A stretch of DNA of 38,022 nucleotides, taken from the IMG/VR virus record IMGVR_UViG_3300042868_002352, positions 1 to 38,022 of that record. One strand, written 5' to 3'. The notes below the pieces were generated by a model that had not been told where the DNA came from, searched no databases, and worked only from the letters and a program-made list of their open reading frames with translations. This document shows, one piece after another, positions 14,747 to 23,299 of this stretch. The position numbers and the translations under genes were made by a program. Numbering within the stretch: the first letter of the stretch is position 1; each line of letters begins with the position of its first letter. The DNA is from a virus.

Positions 14747-14956
14747 TTACCTAGTTGAGTTTACACCGGTCGCGACATTGCGATCAATGTAGTATGGACA
14801 TGCACTGGTTGTGTGCAATCGTAGTTTAATTAAATCATAATCATAAAAGTCTGCGTCATTTACATGAACGCTTGATGTGTGTCTGTGACAACTTTCTCTC
14901 ATTGTGCAATATCTCCCTGCGCAATAGTATATTGATTCGGTTTCGTCATTACTCAT
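14747..14956 (-). CDS. Small cysteine/histidine-rich protein
   Basis: A 69-aa protein with C12, C17, C23 and C53 plus a CHRHTSSVH run, so a small metal-binding fold is possible. It contains several Tyr (IYYCAGRYC, DFYDYD, CPYYID). A strong ribosome site CGGAGG precedes the ATG and is paired in a predicted 5' hairpin (14964-15026). It may be cotranscribed with the SleB-like gene downstream. No family recognised. Confidence 0.6.
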   Translation of the reverse strand: MSNDETESIYYCAGRYCTMRESCHRHTSSVHVNDADFYDYDLIKLRLHTTSACPYYIDRNVATGVNSTR

Positions 14957-14963
14957 TCTTAAT

Positions 14964-15026
14964 CCTCCGAACGTAGTATTATGTAGTCATATGAATCCTG
15001 ACTTTTATACGTAGTTTATTCGGAGG
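14964..15026 (-). promoter_or_regulatory. 5' hairpin that hides the ribosome-binding site
   Basis: On the minus-strand transcript CCTCCGAA (15026-15019) pairs perfectly with TTCGGAGG (14971-14964), which contains the Shine-Dalgarno of the gene starting at 14956. A second helix inside (15012-15008 with 14975-14971) shares one base with the outer stem. Such pairing would block initiation until it melts or is remodelled. Confidence 0.5.
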
Positions 15027-15038
15027 TAATTGAGATAA

Positions 15039-15872
15039 CTATTCCAACCCTAAAATATTAGGATGTTGTTGTAGTAGCTTGTGTCTGTAGAAATTCCAGA
15101 TGTCATATAAATTGTCACTTGCGTGCTGATTTATAGCCACTTTTAAGTCACTTAATGCCATAATATCGTCAGCATATGGCTGATATTTCATTGGTAACGT
15201 ATCCGGTGTATGCTTGAATCCAACGCTCTTCATTTGTTCTAATTCAATGAACGTTGGAATTAATCTTTCAATTAAAAATGTAAAGTTTGGTAATGATTTG
15301 TCGTGTGCATAGTTGCTTAGACCTTCGCCAAATACCTGATGTTTGAATTCTAGATCTTTTTCTGCTTCAGAAAATAGCTTGCGACTGAACTCCATAAACT
15401 TGGCCCAGAAATGACGACTACCTACAATGTAATTTGCAAACACTGTGGTATTACGATCTAGTACCATGGCCTTGACGTCTACCTCACCGTAGCCAACTTT
15501 CTTAAGAAAAGTCTGACCAATCTCGCTGATGTTGGGGTGATGTAAATCACCTTGCTCCCATGAGTTGACAAAACATGCTTCGTTGATAATACATGGATTT
15601 AACAAGTAAACATCTTGACCAGGATAGGCGTTGATAAAGTCAAACACACGCTGTCCTGTCAGGCCAGTTTTCTCTCTGAACTTCCAACTAACAAATCCCC
15701 AATAATCTAAATCTTGTGCTAGAATATTTTCGTACTCTCTATCCCATACGTCCCATTCACGTAGATCCGGTCTTGGATTCTCAGTATTGTCTAAAGGGGT
15801 AAAGTGTGGATCACAATGTGCTTTTAATTCTGGCTTAAAGTATATTTGAAAGATCTTTATGTTTGGTAACAT
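15039..15872 (-). CDS. Glycan-cassette protein, possible glycosyltransferase
   Basis: A 277-aa soluble protein. It starts NIKIFQIYFKPELKAHCDPHFTPLDNTEN, has a WGFVSWKFREKTG block (about 58-70) and YPGQDVYLLNP (about 83-93), then a long helical C-terminus. This layout resembles uncharacterised glycosyltransferase-like proteins found in polysaccharide loci. I see no certain DxD motif. It overlaps the GT2-like gene upstream by 38 bp. A sugar-transfer role is inferred from context and the general pattern. Confidence 0.5.
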   Translation of the reverse strand: MLPNIKIFQIYFKPELKAHCDPHFTPLDNTENPRPDLREWDVWDREYENILAQDLDYWGFVSWKFREKTGLTGQRVFDFINAYPGQDVYLLNPCIINEACFVNSWEQGDLHHPNISEIGQTFLKKVGYGEVDVKAMVLDRNTTVFANYIVGSRHFWAKFMEFSRKLFSEAEKDLEFKHQVFGEGLSNYAHDKSLPNFTFLIERLIPTFIELEQMKSVGFKHTPDTLPMKYQPYADDIMALSDLKVAINQHASDNLYDIWNFYRHKLLQQHPNILGLE

Positions 15873-16623
15873 ATTGTTGTATTTCCTCTGTTAAGTCTCT
15901 ACTTCTAGGCATAAACTCATTTTCTAGTCTGTAGGTCAATGTTTCTTTATTTGTTATATGATGGAATCCCCAGCCACGCTGGCGATCAATCAAAGGTATT
16001 TGTGTCTGTATCTGTAGCTTACGGGCAATGCCGCCTTGATCAAACGGACACCAACCATAATATAATATAACTAACTTGTCTGTATTGTAGTTATGATAGT
16101 GTCGTCCTGGACCCATGCATTCTGGTGTATTTGTTGGGGGATAGTATACAGGAACATTATGGATACTGCGAGCACGACGCTCTAAGAAATCTCGTTGACT
16201 ATCTCTAAAACTAAAGCCATTGAATTTTTGTTCGTACAATGGACGCTCATGTGAAACTAAATTTTCTCTATCAGTGTCTACCATAAACAGCGTAGGCAAT
16301 AATAATTGCGTAGGTTCAGTGATACTATCTAATAGACTATAATCACCAATCATCTGCTCTGTAACATTAAGTGCAATCCGCCATCCATCAAGGTCTCGTT
16401 CAATATCCATGACTTCAGTGTCAATATTATCTGCTTGGAAATCTATGTTACGACTTGTTATGATATCCCAAGTTGGACATATTTCACGTATGATTTCCAC
16501 ACTGCGATCAGTGCTGTGATAGTCAATCATCACACCATGATCAAATATCTGCTTGTGGTGATTGAGGAACCATGGCAACATGTATTCCTCATTGTAGAAA
16601 TGACTGATTATAGTTTTTTTCAT
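15835..16623 (-). CDS. Glycosyltransferase family 2-like protein
   Basis: A 262-aa protein. The N-terminus ISHFYNEEYMLPWFLNHHKQ, then FDHGVMIDYHSTDRSVEII, is the classic start of 'Glyco_tranf_2_4' type GT-A enzymes; Asp/His in DYHSTD correspond to the nucleotide-binding area. MVDTDREN (about 113-120) may hold the DxD metal motif. No membrane span is seen, so it should act in the cytoplasm on nucleotide sugars. The stop is 39 bases inside the next gene; the start abuts the C-methyltransferase. Confidence 0.7.
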   Translation of the reverse strand: MKKTIISHFYNEEYMLPWFLNHHKQIFDHGVMIDYHSTDRSVEIIREICPTWDIITSRNIDFQADNIDTEVMDIERDLDGWRIALNVTEQMIGDYSLLDSITEPTQLLLPTLFMVDTDRENLVSHERPLYEQKFNGFSFRDSQRDFLERRARSIHNVPVYYPPTNTPECMGPGRHYHNYNTDKLVILYYGWCPFDQGGIARKLQIQTQIPLIDRQRGWGFHHITNKETLTYRLENEFMPRSRDLTEEIQQYVTKHKDLSNIL

Positions 16624-17831
16624 TACTCTATGCTGATAGTTGGAAAGTATTTAATAAACACATCACCTTCACGGTCACGTTTGTTTTTAATATTCTTACG
16701 AATTTCTGTAAAGAAGTTCCACGCCAATGGTACAAATGCTACCTTGGTATTGGTGTAGTCATCTAATTTACCAATTGGCACTACAGGAGTACTCATACCA
16801 GGACTATACAATCCTTGTTTAAGTGGGTTGTCATCAATGATATAATCTAAATGAACTTCACCAAAGTTTAACAATGTGTTGCCTTTGGCGGCCGCGCCAT
16901 AGCCTACAATTAGGTAGTCTAACATTCGATAGTGTATGATTGTTTGTTTAAGATCTTCAACAATAGTACTAGCACGATCAGCATAGGCCAGATATGTATT
17001 CATATCTTGTAGGCCTAGAGCACGTTCTTCTGCTAATACTGCATCAACCTTACTAGTATCTTCAGCTAGTTTCTTAAACACAAACATATAGCTGTTGCCA
17101 TGAATAGGTGTTTTACGAATATCAATTAGATATAAGCCGGCACGCTTGGCCAATGCGCTCATACTGCTGGCATTAAAGAAACTTAGATGTTCATGATAGA
17201 TAGTGTCAAACTCATTGTTACGGATCATGTCTGCTTGACTAGTCTGTATAAACAATACACTAGTGTCACTCATAATCTCTTTACACTGTTGTAAGAACTC
17301 TAATGGATAACTGTTATGAGCAAATACATTCTGCGCTGTGATGATATCTAAGTTTTTATTCTTGTAATGATAATTGTACTTGTCTGTAAAGTAATCACAT
17401 ACTACTTCATGATTAGCATTGCTTAATGGATGTAGGTTCTCAGCAGGGTCAACACCAAATGTCTTTAAGCCTAGAGCTTTGAAACTGTTAAGTTGACTAC
17501 CATCATTGCAGGCAATGTCTAATACTGTTTTAGCATCTGGTGCATAGGTTAATGTTTCTTTAGCAAACCAATCAAAGTAATCACGTAAGGTCTGGCTAGT
17601 GCCACTTACATATAGATAATTCTTAAATAACAAGTCTGGATTAACTGCATGACTTAATTGTAAGTGTGTACAGTCTTCACAGATGTTTAATCGTAATGGG
17701 AATGTTGGTTCATCTTCCTCTGCTGTTTTCTTAAAACTATTGGCCAGTGGTTGCTCGTTTAAGTCTAGGACTAATTTAAGTTTCTCACTGCCACAGCATA
17801 AGCATTCATTAAGTTGTTTAGCGTCTTCCAT
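16623..17831 (-). CDS. Sugar C-methyltransferase (NovU/TylC3 type)
   Basis: A 402-aa protein with the three-part layout of this family. The N-terminal Zn domain has C10, C12/C13, C51 and C54. The SAM domain has motif I VLDIACNDGSQ (103-113). A characteristic HEHLSFF stretch with neighbouring Tyr/His follows, then a C-terminal Rossmann-like domain starting VGYGAAAKGNTLLN. Members methylate a sugar ring carbon of NDP-4-keto-6-deoxy sugars, as in mycarose or tetronitrose synthesis. That substrate could come from the RmlB-like dehydratase two genes upstream. The ATG overlaps the epimerase gene by 14 bp. Family confidence is high; substrate inferred. Confidence 0.85.
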   Translation of the reverse strand: MEDAKQLNECLCCGSEKLKLVLDLNEQPLANSFKKTAEEDEPTFPLRLNICEDCTHLQLSHAVNPDLLFKNYLYVSGTSQTLRDYFDWFAKETLTYAPDAKTVLDIACNDGSQLNSFKALGLKTFGVDPAENLHPLSNANHEVVCDYFTDKYNYHYKNKNLDIITAQNVFAHNSYPLEFLQQCKEIMSDTSVLFIQTSQADMIRNNEFDTIYHEHLSFFNASSMSALAKRAGLYLIDIRKTPIHGNSYMFVFKKLAEDTSKVDAVLAEERALGLQDMNTYLAYADRASTIVEDLKQTIIHYRMLDYLIVGYGAAAKGNTLLNFGEVHLDYIIDDNPLKQGLYSPGMSTPVVPIGKLDDYTNTKVAFVPLAWNFFTEIRKNIKNKRDREGDVFIKYFPTISIE

Positions 17832-18744
17832 AATCTTCTCGTTCCCAATTATAAATTATATATTTGTCTCTCCACTGCGGGGTGGATTGTTCATAACTTT
17901 CTATTAAACTATCTACTATTGTAGCAGGAGTTTCAATAAACGTAAAGTCAAACGTTTGTTCAAATAGTCTGGTATCTAATGCAAAGTCATAGGCATTAGC
18001 AGTAGCACCTCGATCAATGATATCAGCACCAAGTTTCCTACTAACTGCTTCAGCTATCTCGCCAACTGTAGCATTGAAACTAGCAAGATTATAAATGCCC
18101 GGCACTGGTTGCTCAATACAGCGATTTACAGCACGACACAGATCTTCTATACCCAACATAGCACGGCTAATCTGCTTGTTCATTACCTGTATGCCTGTGC
18201 CCATTTGCACACTATGGTACATACTGTTAATCATAACATCAACCCGTAGGTTAGGTGCCCAACCGTTGACTGTACCAAAGCGCAGACCAATTACACGTTT
18301 ACCTTTAAGGTTAGCTATACTCGCCTGTTGGTCTAAGGCATACTTGGTAACATCATAGTTGTTAACCGGAGTGAAGTGTGTATTGGTTTCTTTGTGCTGT
18401 TCACCAGGTGCGCTGTTACCGTAGACACTTGCTGAACTAGCATAGATAACCAATTGGTCATCTAATTTTTCTAACAAGTCTGTAAAGTTAGTAACATTGT
18501 TTAACCACGGACCTGGCAGTGCACCAACACAACTAGGAACACTACTGTGACCAGCTAAGACCACAACTACTTCAAACTCACTTAGTTCTTCACGAGTAAG
18601 TTTATGATAGTCTCTGCGGTCACTGGTTTCATCATGGGCGAACCAACAGATGTCATTTGATTTTACAAAGTGGTGTTCACCTAAGACCTGACGTAGCCTA
18701 GATCCAATGTATCCATTGCCACCTAGAATTAATACTTTCTTCAT
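17818..18744 (-). CDS. NAD-dependent sugar epimerase/dehydratase (extended SDR)
   Basis: A 308-aa protein with GGNGYIGS (8-15) for NAD(P) binding, SSASVYGN (103-110) with the catalytic Ser/Thr position, and YDVTK (130-134) with the Tyr/Lys pair. Length and motifs fit UDP/dTDP-sugar epimerases, reductases and dehydratases. The C-terminal part lacks features that would fix the reaction. In the cassette it probably acts after the dehydratase and C-methyltransferase, for instance as a 4-ketoreductase; that order is inferred. Confidence 0.85.
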   Translation of the reverse strand: MKKVLILGGNGYIGSRLRQVLGEHHFVKSNDICWFAHDETSDRRDYHKLTREELSEFEVVVVLAGHSSVPSCVGALPGPWLNNVTNFTDLLEKLDDQLVIYASSASVYGNSAPGEQHKETNTHFTPVNNYDVTKYALDQQASIANLKGKRVIGLRFGTVNGWAPNLRVDVMINSMYHSVQMGTGIQVMNKQISRAMLGIEDLCRAVNRCIEQPVPGIYNLASFNATVGEIAEAVSRKLGADIIDRGATANAYDFALDTRLFEQTFDFTFIETPATIVDSLIESYEQSTPQWRDKYIIYNWEREDYGRR

Positions 18745-19490
18745 TAGTCAATGATCATCATGCCGTTAGGTGCAATGTTACCCATCAGGCCCACTGTTTC
18801 TAATTCTACAATCTTATCTGCTGGTAAAAACTTAACCATTGAATGCTCAACATCAATATATGCATTCTGATTAAATGTGTTGAACATATTTTGAATAATA
18901 TTATTCAAAACATACAATGTCTCAACTAACATACTAGGAGTAAACGAGTACAGTCTTGTTTGTAGTAAACTAGTAACTCCCGTTACCTGCGGGTTACACC
19001 AACCAGGCTGACGTGTCTTAAAGACATATTTGTCTTTGGTATTTGCATTGTCAAATGCAGTGATGTCAAACTTATCAGTGAGTTGATAACGACCACTTAG
19101 TTTGAAAATACGTGATGTTGCGTTTACTTCTTTCAACAAGTCTTCAGTGTTGTTGATATAAGTCAATGCTTTGATAAGACCCAATACTTCCATTGAGTTC
19201 TTACCAATGTCATAGTTAGTAACATTATTGTGGAAGTGTTGAATGTCTGCATCATCACTGTTGTCAATATAATAGTCAACTGTGTCAATCAACTCTTCAA
19301 ACTCTGCACTGGTATCATTCTGTACATCAACTTTACTGTTGTCTACTAGAATAATCAATGCATCAGGAAGATATTTTCTTGCACTCTTAGCTGTGTCTAA
19401 AGTCTGTTTAATACGATCCTGTGGAGTGTAAATTCCATAGTTGCTGTAAACTGCTGACGTTAATAGTATTGTGTGTTTTTTACTCATCAT
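18744..19490 (-). CDS. Glycan-cassette protein, possible glycosyltransferase
   Basis: A 248-aa protein starting KKHTILLTSAVYS followed by a TP(Q)DRIKQTLDTAKSA helix and LIILVDNSK, as in GT-A nucleotide-binding folds. IFKLSGRYQLTDKFD (about 128-142) is a block I associate with WavE-like and related phage glycosyltransferase proteins. No definite DxD. It lies between the RmlB-like and epimerase genes, with AGGACAA before the ATG. Function is inferred from pattern and context. Confidence 0.5.
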   Translation of the reverse strand: MMSKKHTILLTSAVYSNYGIYTPQDRIKQTLDTAKSARKYLPDALIILVDNSKVDVQNDTSAEFEELIDTVDYYIDNSDDADIQHFHNNVTNYDIGKNSMEVLGLIKALTYINNTEDLLKEVNATSRIFKLSGRYQLTDKFDITAFDNANTKDKYVFKTRQPGWCNPQVTGVTSLLQTRLYSFTPSMLVETLYVLNNIIQNMFNTFNQNAYIDVEHSMVKFLPADKIVELETVGLMGNIAPNGMMIID

Positions 19491-19496
19491 TTGTCC

Positions 19497-20528
19497 TTAT
19501 TCGCAACGTAACCAACGGTCGTTTTTCAACGTCCATTCAACCACTTCACCGATACGTTCTGTTAAACTAACCTTAGGTTCCCAACCTAAACTGCGCATGT
19601 AGTCACCGCTTAGTGCATAACGCAAGTCATGTCCTGGGCGTGAGCTATGGAAGTCAACCATTTCGTACTTCAATTCTTTTCCTTGCGCATCAGCGATAAT
19701 CTGTGCTAGTTGTAAATTGTTAATTTCTTGTTTGCCTACTAGATTGAACTTAGGACAACGTGCATCACCATAGTCTGCTTCTAATTTAGTTGCATCTAAT
19801 CCCAGCAAGAACATCATAGCATCAGCTACATCTGCCGCGTGGATATAGAAACGACTGCCTGGAATAGTTCTAGTAGCATCACTGTGGATAGTAATAGCAT
19901 CACCATCGTTTACCTTACGGATACACATAGGAATAAACTTTTCTGGGTGTTGGCGTTGACCAAACACGTTCATGGTATGTGTGATATAGATAGGTAACTT
20001 GTAGGTATTTTCAAATGCCACTGCTAGTTCTTCACCGCCAGCTTTGGTAGCTGAATATGGGTTTGAACTATTGTAACGATCACGTTCAGCATAGTTAACA
20101 CCATTAGGTGCTGGACCAAATACTTCATCAGTTGAGAAGTAGATAAAACGTTCTAGATTTTTTAGTTTACGGCTAAACTCTAAAATATGACCTGTACCAA
20201 CTACGTTGTCCCAGACAAACTCCATTGGGAATTCGATACTGCGATCAACATGGCTACCTGCGGCCAAGTGTAGAACATAGTTCACATCACCAATGTCACG
20301 TACCACCATTGGATTTAATTCTGCACGTAGATCATGGAATACGATCTTAACACGCTTACGTGTTTCTGTATCAAAATCAGCCATCATATCTGATAGACGA
20401 TTTAGATTACCCGAGAAGTCTAGTCTGTCTAAGCTGACTACGTTCCAATCGGTATTTCTTAAAATATTTTCAATAACGTGGTGTGCGATAAAACCCGCAC
20501 CGCCAGTCACTAAGACGGTTTTTGACAT
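19497..20528 (-). CDS. dTDP-glucose 4,6-dehydratase-like enzyme
   Basis: A 343-aa protein close to RmlB length. It has TGGAGFIAHH (8-17), LAAGSHVDRSI (88-98), the catalytic STDEVFG (132-138; Thr, Asp, Glu), YSATK (158-162; Tyr, Lys) and a C-terminal SSRPGHDLRYAL block typical of RmlB. These enzymes convert NDP-glucose to the 4-keto-6-deoxy sugar, first step to rhamnose and many deoxysugars. No rmlA/C/D is seen beside it, so the host may supply dTDP-glucose. A GGAGA ribosome site precedes the ATG. Confidence 0.85.
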   Translation of the reverse strand: MSKTVLVTGGAGFIAHHVIENILRNTDWNVVSLDRLDFSGNLNRLSDMMADFDTETRKRVKIVFHDLRAELNPMVVRDIGDVNYVLHLAAGSHVDRSIEFPMEFVWDNVVGTGHILEFSRKLKNLERFIYFSTDEVFGPAPNGVNYAERDRYNSSNPYSATKAGGEELAVAFENTYKLPIYITHTMNVFGQRQHPEKFIPMCIRKVNDGDAITIHSDATRTIPGSRFYIHAADVADAMMFLLGLDATKLEADYGDARCPKFNLVGKQEINNLQLAQIIADAQGKELKYEMVDFHSSRPGHDLRYALSGDYMRSLGWEPKVSLTERIGEVVEWTLKNDRWLRCE

Positions 20529-20597
20529 TGATTTCTCCAGTTTTCGTTGAATTTTACTGCTTTCTAGTATTTATTTTACTAAAATGAGGCAGAAAAA

Positions 20598-20759
20598 TTA
20601 TGCTACGGTGTTAGCTACTTTAGCTTCTACGTATTCTTTAATGAACTTGATAGCTTTACGACTGGTATCAAAAACATACTCTTTGGTATCTTCATCAGGT
20701 GTAGTTAAAATTACCACGAACCCATTTGTTACTTTACGAATTTCAATTGAATCAAACAT
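20598..20759 (-). CDS. Small conserved-looking protein, 53 aa
   Basis: ATG 20759 to TAA 20598, with AGAGGA upstream. The product (MFDSIEIRKVTNGFVVILTT...) has two strand-like blocks and a helix (SRKAIKFIKEYVEAKVAN). It has its own promoter at 20793-20821, and may be read together with the glycan genes downstream. I recall similar MFDSIEIRK proteins in T4-like cyanophages; function unknown. Confidence 0.7.
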   Translation of the reverse strand: MFDSIEIRKVTNGFVVILTTPDEDTKEYVFDTSRKAIKFIKEYVEAKVANTVA

Positions 20760-20792
20760 TTTTGTTTCCTCTTATAAGATTATTACCTTATT

Positions 20793-20821
20793 ATAATAAC
20801 ACGTCTAAAAAATAAAGTCAA
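20793..20821 (-). promoter_or_regulatory. Probable sigma-70 promoter (TTGACT-17-TATTAT)
   Basis: Minus-strand -35 TTGACT (20821-20816) and -10 TATTAT (20798-20793), spacer 17 bp. It starts right after the terminator at 20823-20850 and would drive the 53-aa gene and probably the first glycan cassette. Confidence 0.65.
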
Positions 20822-20822
20822 G

Positions 20823-20850
20823 AAAAAAGGCTATCGAAATAGCCTTTTTT
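20823..20850. terminator. Strong bidirectional terminator
   Basis: A perfect 12-bp stem (20823-20834 with 20839-20850) with a CGAA tetraloop has six A on one side and six T on the other, so it would stop transcription from either strand. On the minus strand it ends the outer-membrane protein transcript. A second 8-bp inverted repeat (20855-20862/20886-20893) lies between it and that gene's stop. Confidence 0.92.
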
Positions 20851-20897
20851 GGATACTAATAAAGGTTGCGCATTGTTAAGAGGCGTTATTAGTTTGA

Positions 20898-21488
20898 TTA
20901 GAACTTGATCATGTAACCTGCATTGTAACCAATGAAGTCACTAGCGCCATAGCTACGATCAATTCCTAGTGTTAATGCTTGATCTTTAGCAAGAGCGTAT
21001 TCAGCACCAAATCGCACTGTGTTTGTTTTTTCATTGTACGAGTCATTGAACGCATCACGGAAACGGTATCCTGCTTTAACTGCTAATGCATCTGTTAAAG
21101 AGTATTTGATACCCGGTTCAACTGAATAGTATGTATAGTCTTGATTTGAAGTAAACTTCTGGCCTAGACCACCACGTGTGTATAATGACACAGCTGGAAG
21201 TAGATTGTATGAGTATGTAGCACCTGCTTCTAAACGTGTTGTGTTTACACCAGCATCATTGTTTAGACGTTCAGTACGGAATTGTTCACCTAAGTCAATT
21301 GTTAGGTTATCTAACACTTTGCGGCCAATTGTAAAGTTAACACCTTGTCTATTAGGTGCAGCTTTGTCATCAGAAACTGTGTCTCGGAATGTGTATTGAA
21401 TGTGAGCAAAGTTTTTGCCATCTTCAGCCATTGCTACTGTGCCAAATGATAGGCCAGCGATAAGTGTTGCGATTAAAGTTTTTTTCAT
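20898..21488 (-). CDS. Outer-membrane beta-barrel protein (porin-like)
   Basis: A 196-aa protein with a textbook signal peptide (1-21, MKKTLIATLI...TVAMA, cut before EDG). The mature part is made of alternating amphipathic strands (FAHIQYTFR, VNFTIGRKV, LTIDLGEQF, YSYNLLPAVSLYTRGGL, YSVEPGIKYSL, AVKAGYRFRD, TVRFGAEYAL, ALTLGIDRSY, IGYNAGYMIKF), about ten in number. It ends in Phe, the outer-membrane assembly signal. It is monocistronic: late promoter upstream, strong terminator downstream. The barrel may change receptor exposure, block superinfection or aid release; which is unknown. The match to bacterial OMPs suggests acquisition from a host. Confidence 0.85.
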   Translation of the reverse strand: MKKTLIATLIAGLSFGTVAMAEDGKNFAHIQYTFRDTVSDDKAAPNRQGVNFTIGRKVLDNLTIDLGEQFRTERLNNDAGVNTTRLEAGATYSYNLLPAVSLYTRGGLGQKFTSNQDYTYYSVEPGIKYSLTDALAVKAGYRFRDAFNDSYNEKTNTVRFGAEYALAKDQALTLGIDRSYGASDFIGYNAGYMIKF

Positions 21489-21560
21489 TGTGTTTCCTCG
21501 GTTATAAATTGTTGCTAAAAAGCCACAGAATAAAATTTTGTTGCCTTTTAGCCACGTTTT

Positions 21561-21568
21561 TATTTATA
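21561..21568 (-). promoter_or_regulatory. T4-type late promoter (exact TATAAATA), minus strand
   Basis: TATAAATA on the minus strand lies 73 bp before the outer-membrane protein ATG at 21488. The intervening leader contains GAGGAAA as ribosome site. It predicts late synthesis of the barrel protein. Confidence 0.75.
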
Positions 21569-21606
21569 TACAGAACCCGTAGGTTAAAATATTACTTAAT
21601 GATCAA

Positions 21607-22893
21607 TTAATAACGATAACTATCAGGTTTATATGGGCCTGCGACCGCAACGCCAATGTATGTGGCTTGATCAGTGGTTAACTCTGTTAGTTCTGCACCA
21701 ACTTTAGCTAGATGTAATTGAGCAACCTTCTCATCCAAATGTTTAGGTAATAGATATAAATGTCCAATCTGATAATCTTCAGTGTTGGTGAACATTTCAA
21801 TCTGTGCTAGAACTTGGTTAGTAAATGAATTACTCATTACATAACTTGGATGTCCTGTAGCACAACCTAGGTTAACTAGTCTGCCTTTAGCAAGGATAAT
21901 GATCTTATTACCGTTTGGTAATGTAACATGATCTACTTGTGGCTTGATTTCGTCCCAGGCTAGATCTTGTATACCGGCGATGTCGATCTCACTGTCAAAG
22001 TGTCCAATGTTACATACGATACTGTTGTGCTTCATCTTGACCATATGGTCACGAGTGATAACATCAATATTACCTGTGGCTGTTACGAAGATGTCTGCCT
22101 TATCTGCGGCATAGTCCATGGTAACAACTCGATAACCTTCCATAGCCGCCTGTAGTGCGCAGATAGGATCAATCTCAGTTACCCATACCTGTGCTGACAA
22201 GGCGCGAAGTGCGGCAGCTGATCCTTTACCTACATCACCAAAGCCTGCTACCACTGCTACTTTACCAGCAATCATAACATCAGTGGCACGTTTAATGCCG
22301 TCAACTAATGATTCACGGCATCCATACAAGTTATCAAACTTGGCTTTGGTTACGCTGTCATTAACATTAATAGCACGTAACTTAAATTCACCTTTGGCAA
22401 TCGCTTCGTTGATCTTATGAATACCTGTGGTTGTTTCTTCTGTTACACCGCGGATGCCTTCTAATAGGCCTGGGTGATGTTTGTGTACATAATAAGTTAA
22501 ATCATGTCCATCATCAAGTAACATATTTGGCCGCCAGTCATTAGGACCACTCAGTGTGCGTTCAATACAATCCCAATATTCTTCTTCTGTTTCACCTTTC
22601 CAGGCGAATACAGGAATACCCAGATCAGCAAGTGCGGCGGCAGCGTGATCCTGTGTTGAAAATATGTTACATGAACTCCAACGTACTTCAGCACCAAGAG
22701 CAACTAGTGTTTCAACCAATACTGCTGTTTGAATAGTCATGTGTAATGACCCAGAGATACGTGCACCTTTAAGTGGTTGAGCTTCTTTGAACTCATCTCT
22801 AATGGCTATTAGCCCTGGCATTTCTGTTTCAGCGATGGCTATTTCTTTATGCCCCCAAGCCGCCAAACTTATATCTTTTATTTTATAATCCAT
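21607..22893 (-). CDS. ahcY: S-adenosyl-L-homocysteine hydrolase
   Basis: A full-length 428-aa protein. It has the substrate domain blocks [12 protein letters not shown] (48-59) and [15 protein letters not shown] (74-88), [14 protein letters not shown] (178-191), the NAD motif GFGDVGKG (217-224), [10 protein letters not shown], and the usual C-terminus with KPDSYRY. AhcY splits S-adenosylhomocysteine to adenosine and homocysteine, removing the product that inhibits methyltransferases. At least three methyltransferases are encoded in this window. It is preceded within 2 bp by the QueF-like gene, so they share a transcript. No missing key block is seen; activity is expected. Confidence 0.95.
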   Translation of the reverse strand: MDYKIKDISLAAWGHKEIAIAETEMPGLIAIRDEFKEAQPLKGARISGSLHMTIQTAVLVETLVALGAEVRWSSCNIFSTQDHAAAALADLGIPVFAWKGETEEEYWDCIERTLSGPNDWRPNMLLDDGHDLTYYVHKHHPGLLEGIRGVTEETTTGIHKINEAIAKGEFKLRAINVNDSVTKAKFDNLYGCRESLVDGIKRATDVMIAGKVAVVAGFGDVGKGSAAALRALSAQVWVTEIDPICALQAAMEGYRVVTMDYAADKADIFVTATGNIDVITRDHMVKMKHNSIVCNIGHFDSEIDIAGIQDLAWDEIKPQVDHVTLPNGNKIIILAKGRLVNLGCATGHPSYVMSNSFTNQVLAQIEMFTNTEDYQIGHLYLLPKHLDEKVAQLHLAKVGAELTELTTDQATYIGVAVAGPYKPDSYRY

Positions 22894-22894
22894 G

Positions 22895-23299
22895 TTAGTC
22901 CTTGTGATGTTGCCAAATTTGATCAGTGCCGCCTAGATGGCCCCAGTCACTGTCTACTGTCATTCTACTGCTAATGCCGCCTCTAGGGCGATATTCAATT
23001 TCTATACGAATACGATCTGGTTCGTATACTGCTTTAAGATCTTTATACATAACATCCAATGCACGTTCGTAACTTAATCTAGTGTCACGGTATTGGAATA
23101 GGTATTGCTTGAGACTTTTTAATTCAATAGTCTTAGCATTACCATAAAACCAAATAGTAACATCACCAAAGTCTGGTTGATTTGCGCCACCTAGAAATGT
23201 AAACTCAGGTACGCTAATACGCTGTTCATATCCCTTGGCCGCGTTGGGTAGACTTTTTAGCATGCTACCGTCTATACTATCCCAAAGTTTCTTTTCCAT
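22895..23299 (-). CDS. QueF-like protein lacking the catalytic cysteine
   Basis: A 134-aa protein aligned by eye with type I QueF (preQ0 reductase): [14 protein letters not shown] (31-44) versus [28 protein letters not shown] (59-71) versus ESKSLKLYLFSFR; and RPRGGIS (104-110). The Asp (D43) and the Glu/Lys region are kept. The cysteine that forms the thioimide with preQ0 is replaced by Gly37/Gly38 with a one-residue gap, and the FHE motif reads SYE (76-78). Nitrile reduction is therefore not expected. The tunnel fold may bind a deazaguanine or do something else. No queC/D/E or dpdA is visible here. Confidence 0.75.
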   Translation of the reverse strand: MEKKLWDSIDGSMLKSLPNAAKGYEQRISVPEFTFLGGANQPDFGDVTIWFYGNAKTIELKSLKQYLFQYRDTRLSYERALDVMYKDLKAVYEPDRIRIEIEYRPRGGISSRMTVDSDWGHLGGTDQIWQHHKD

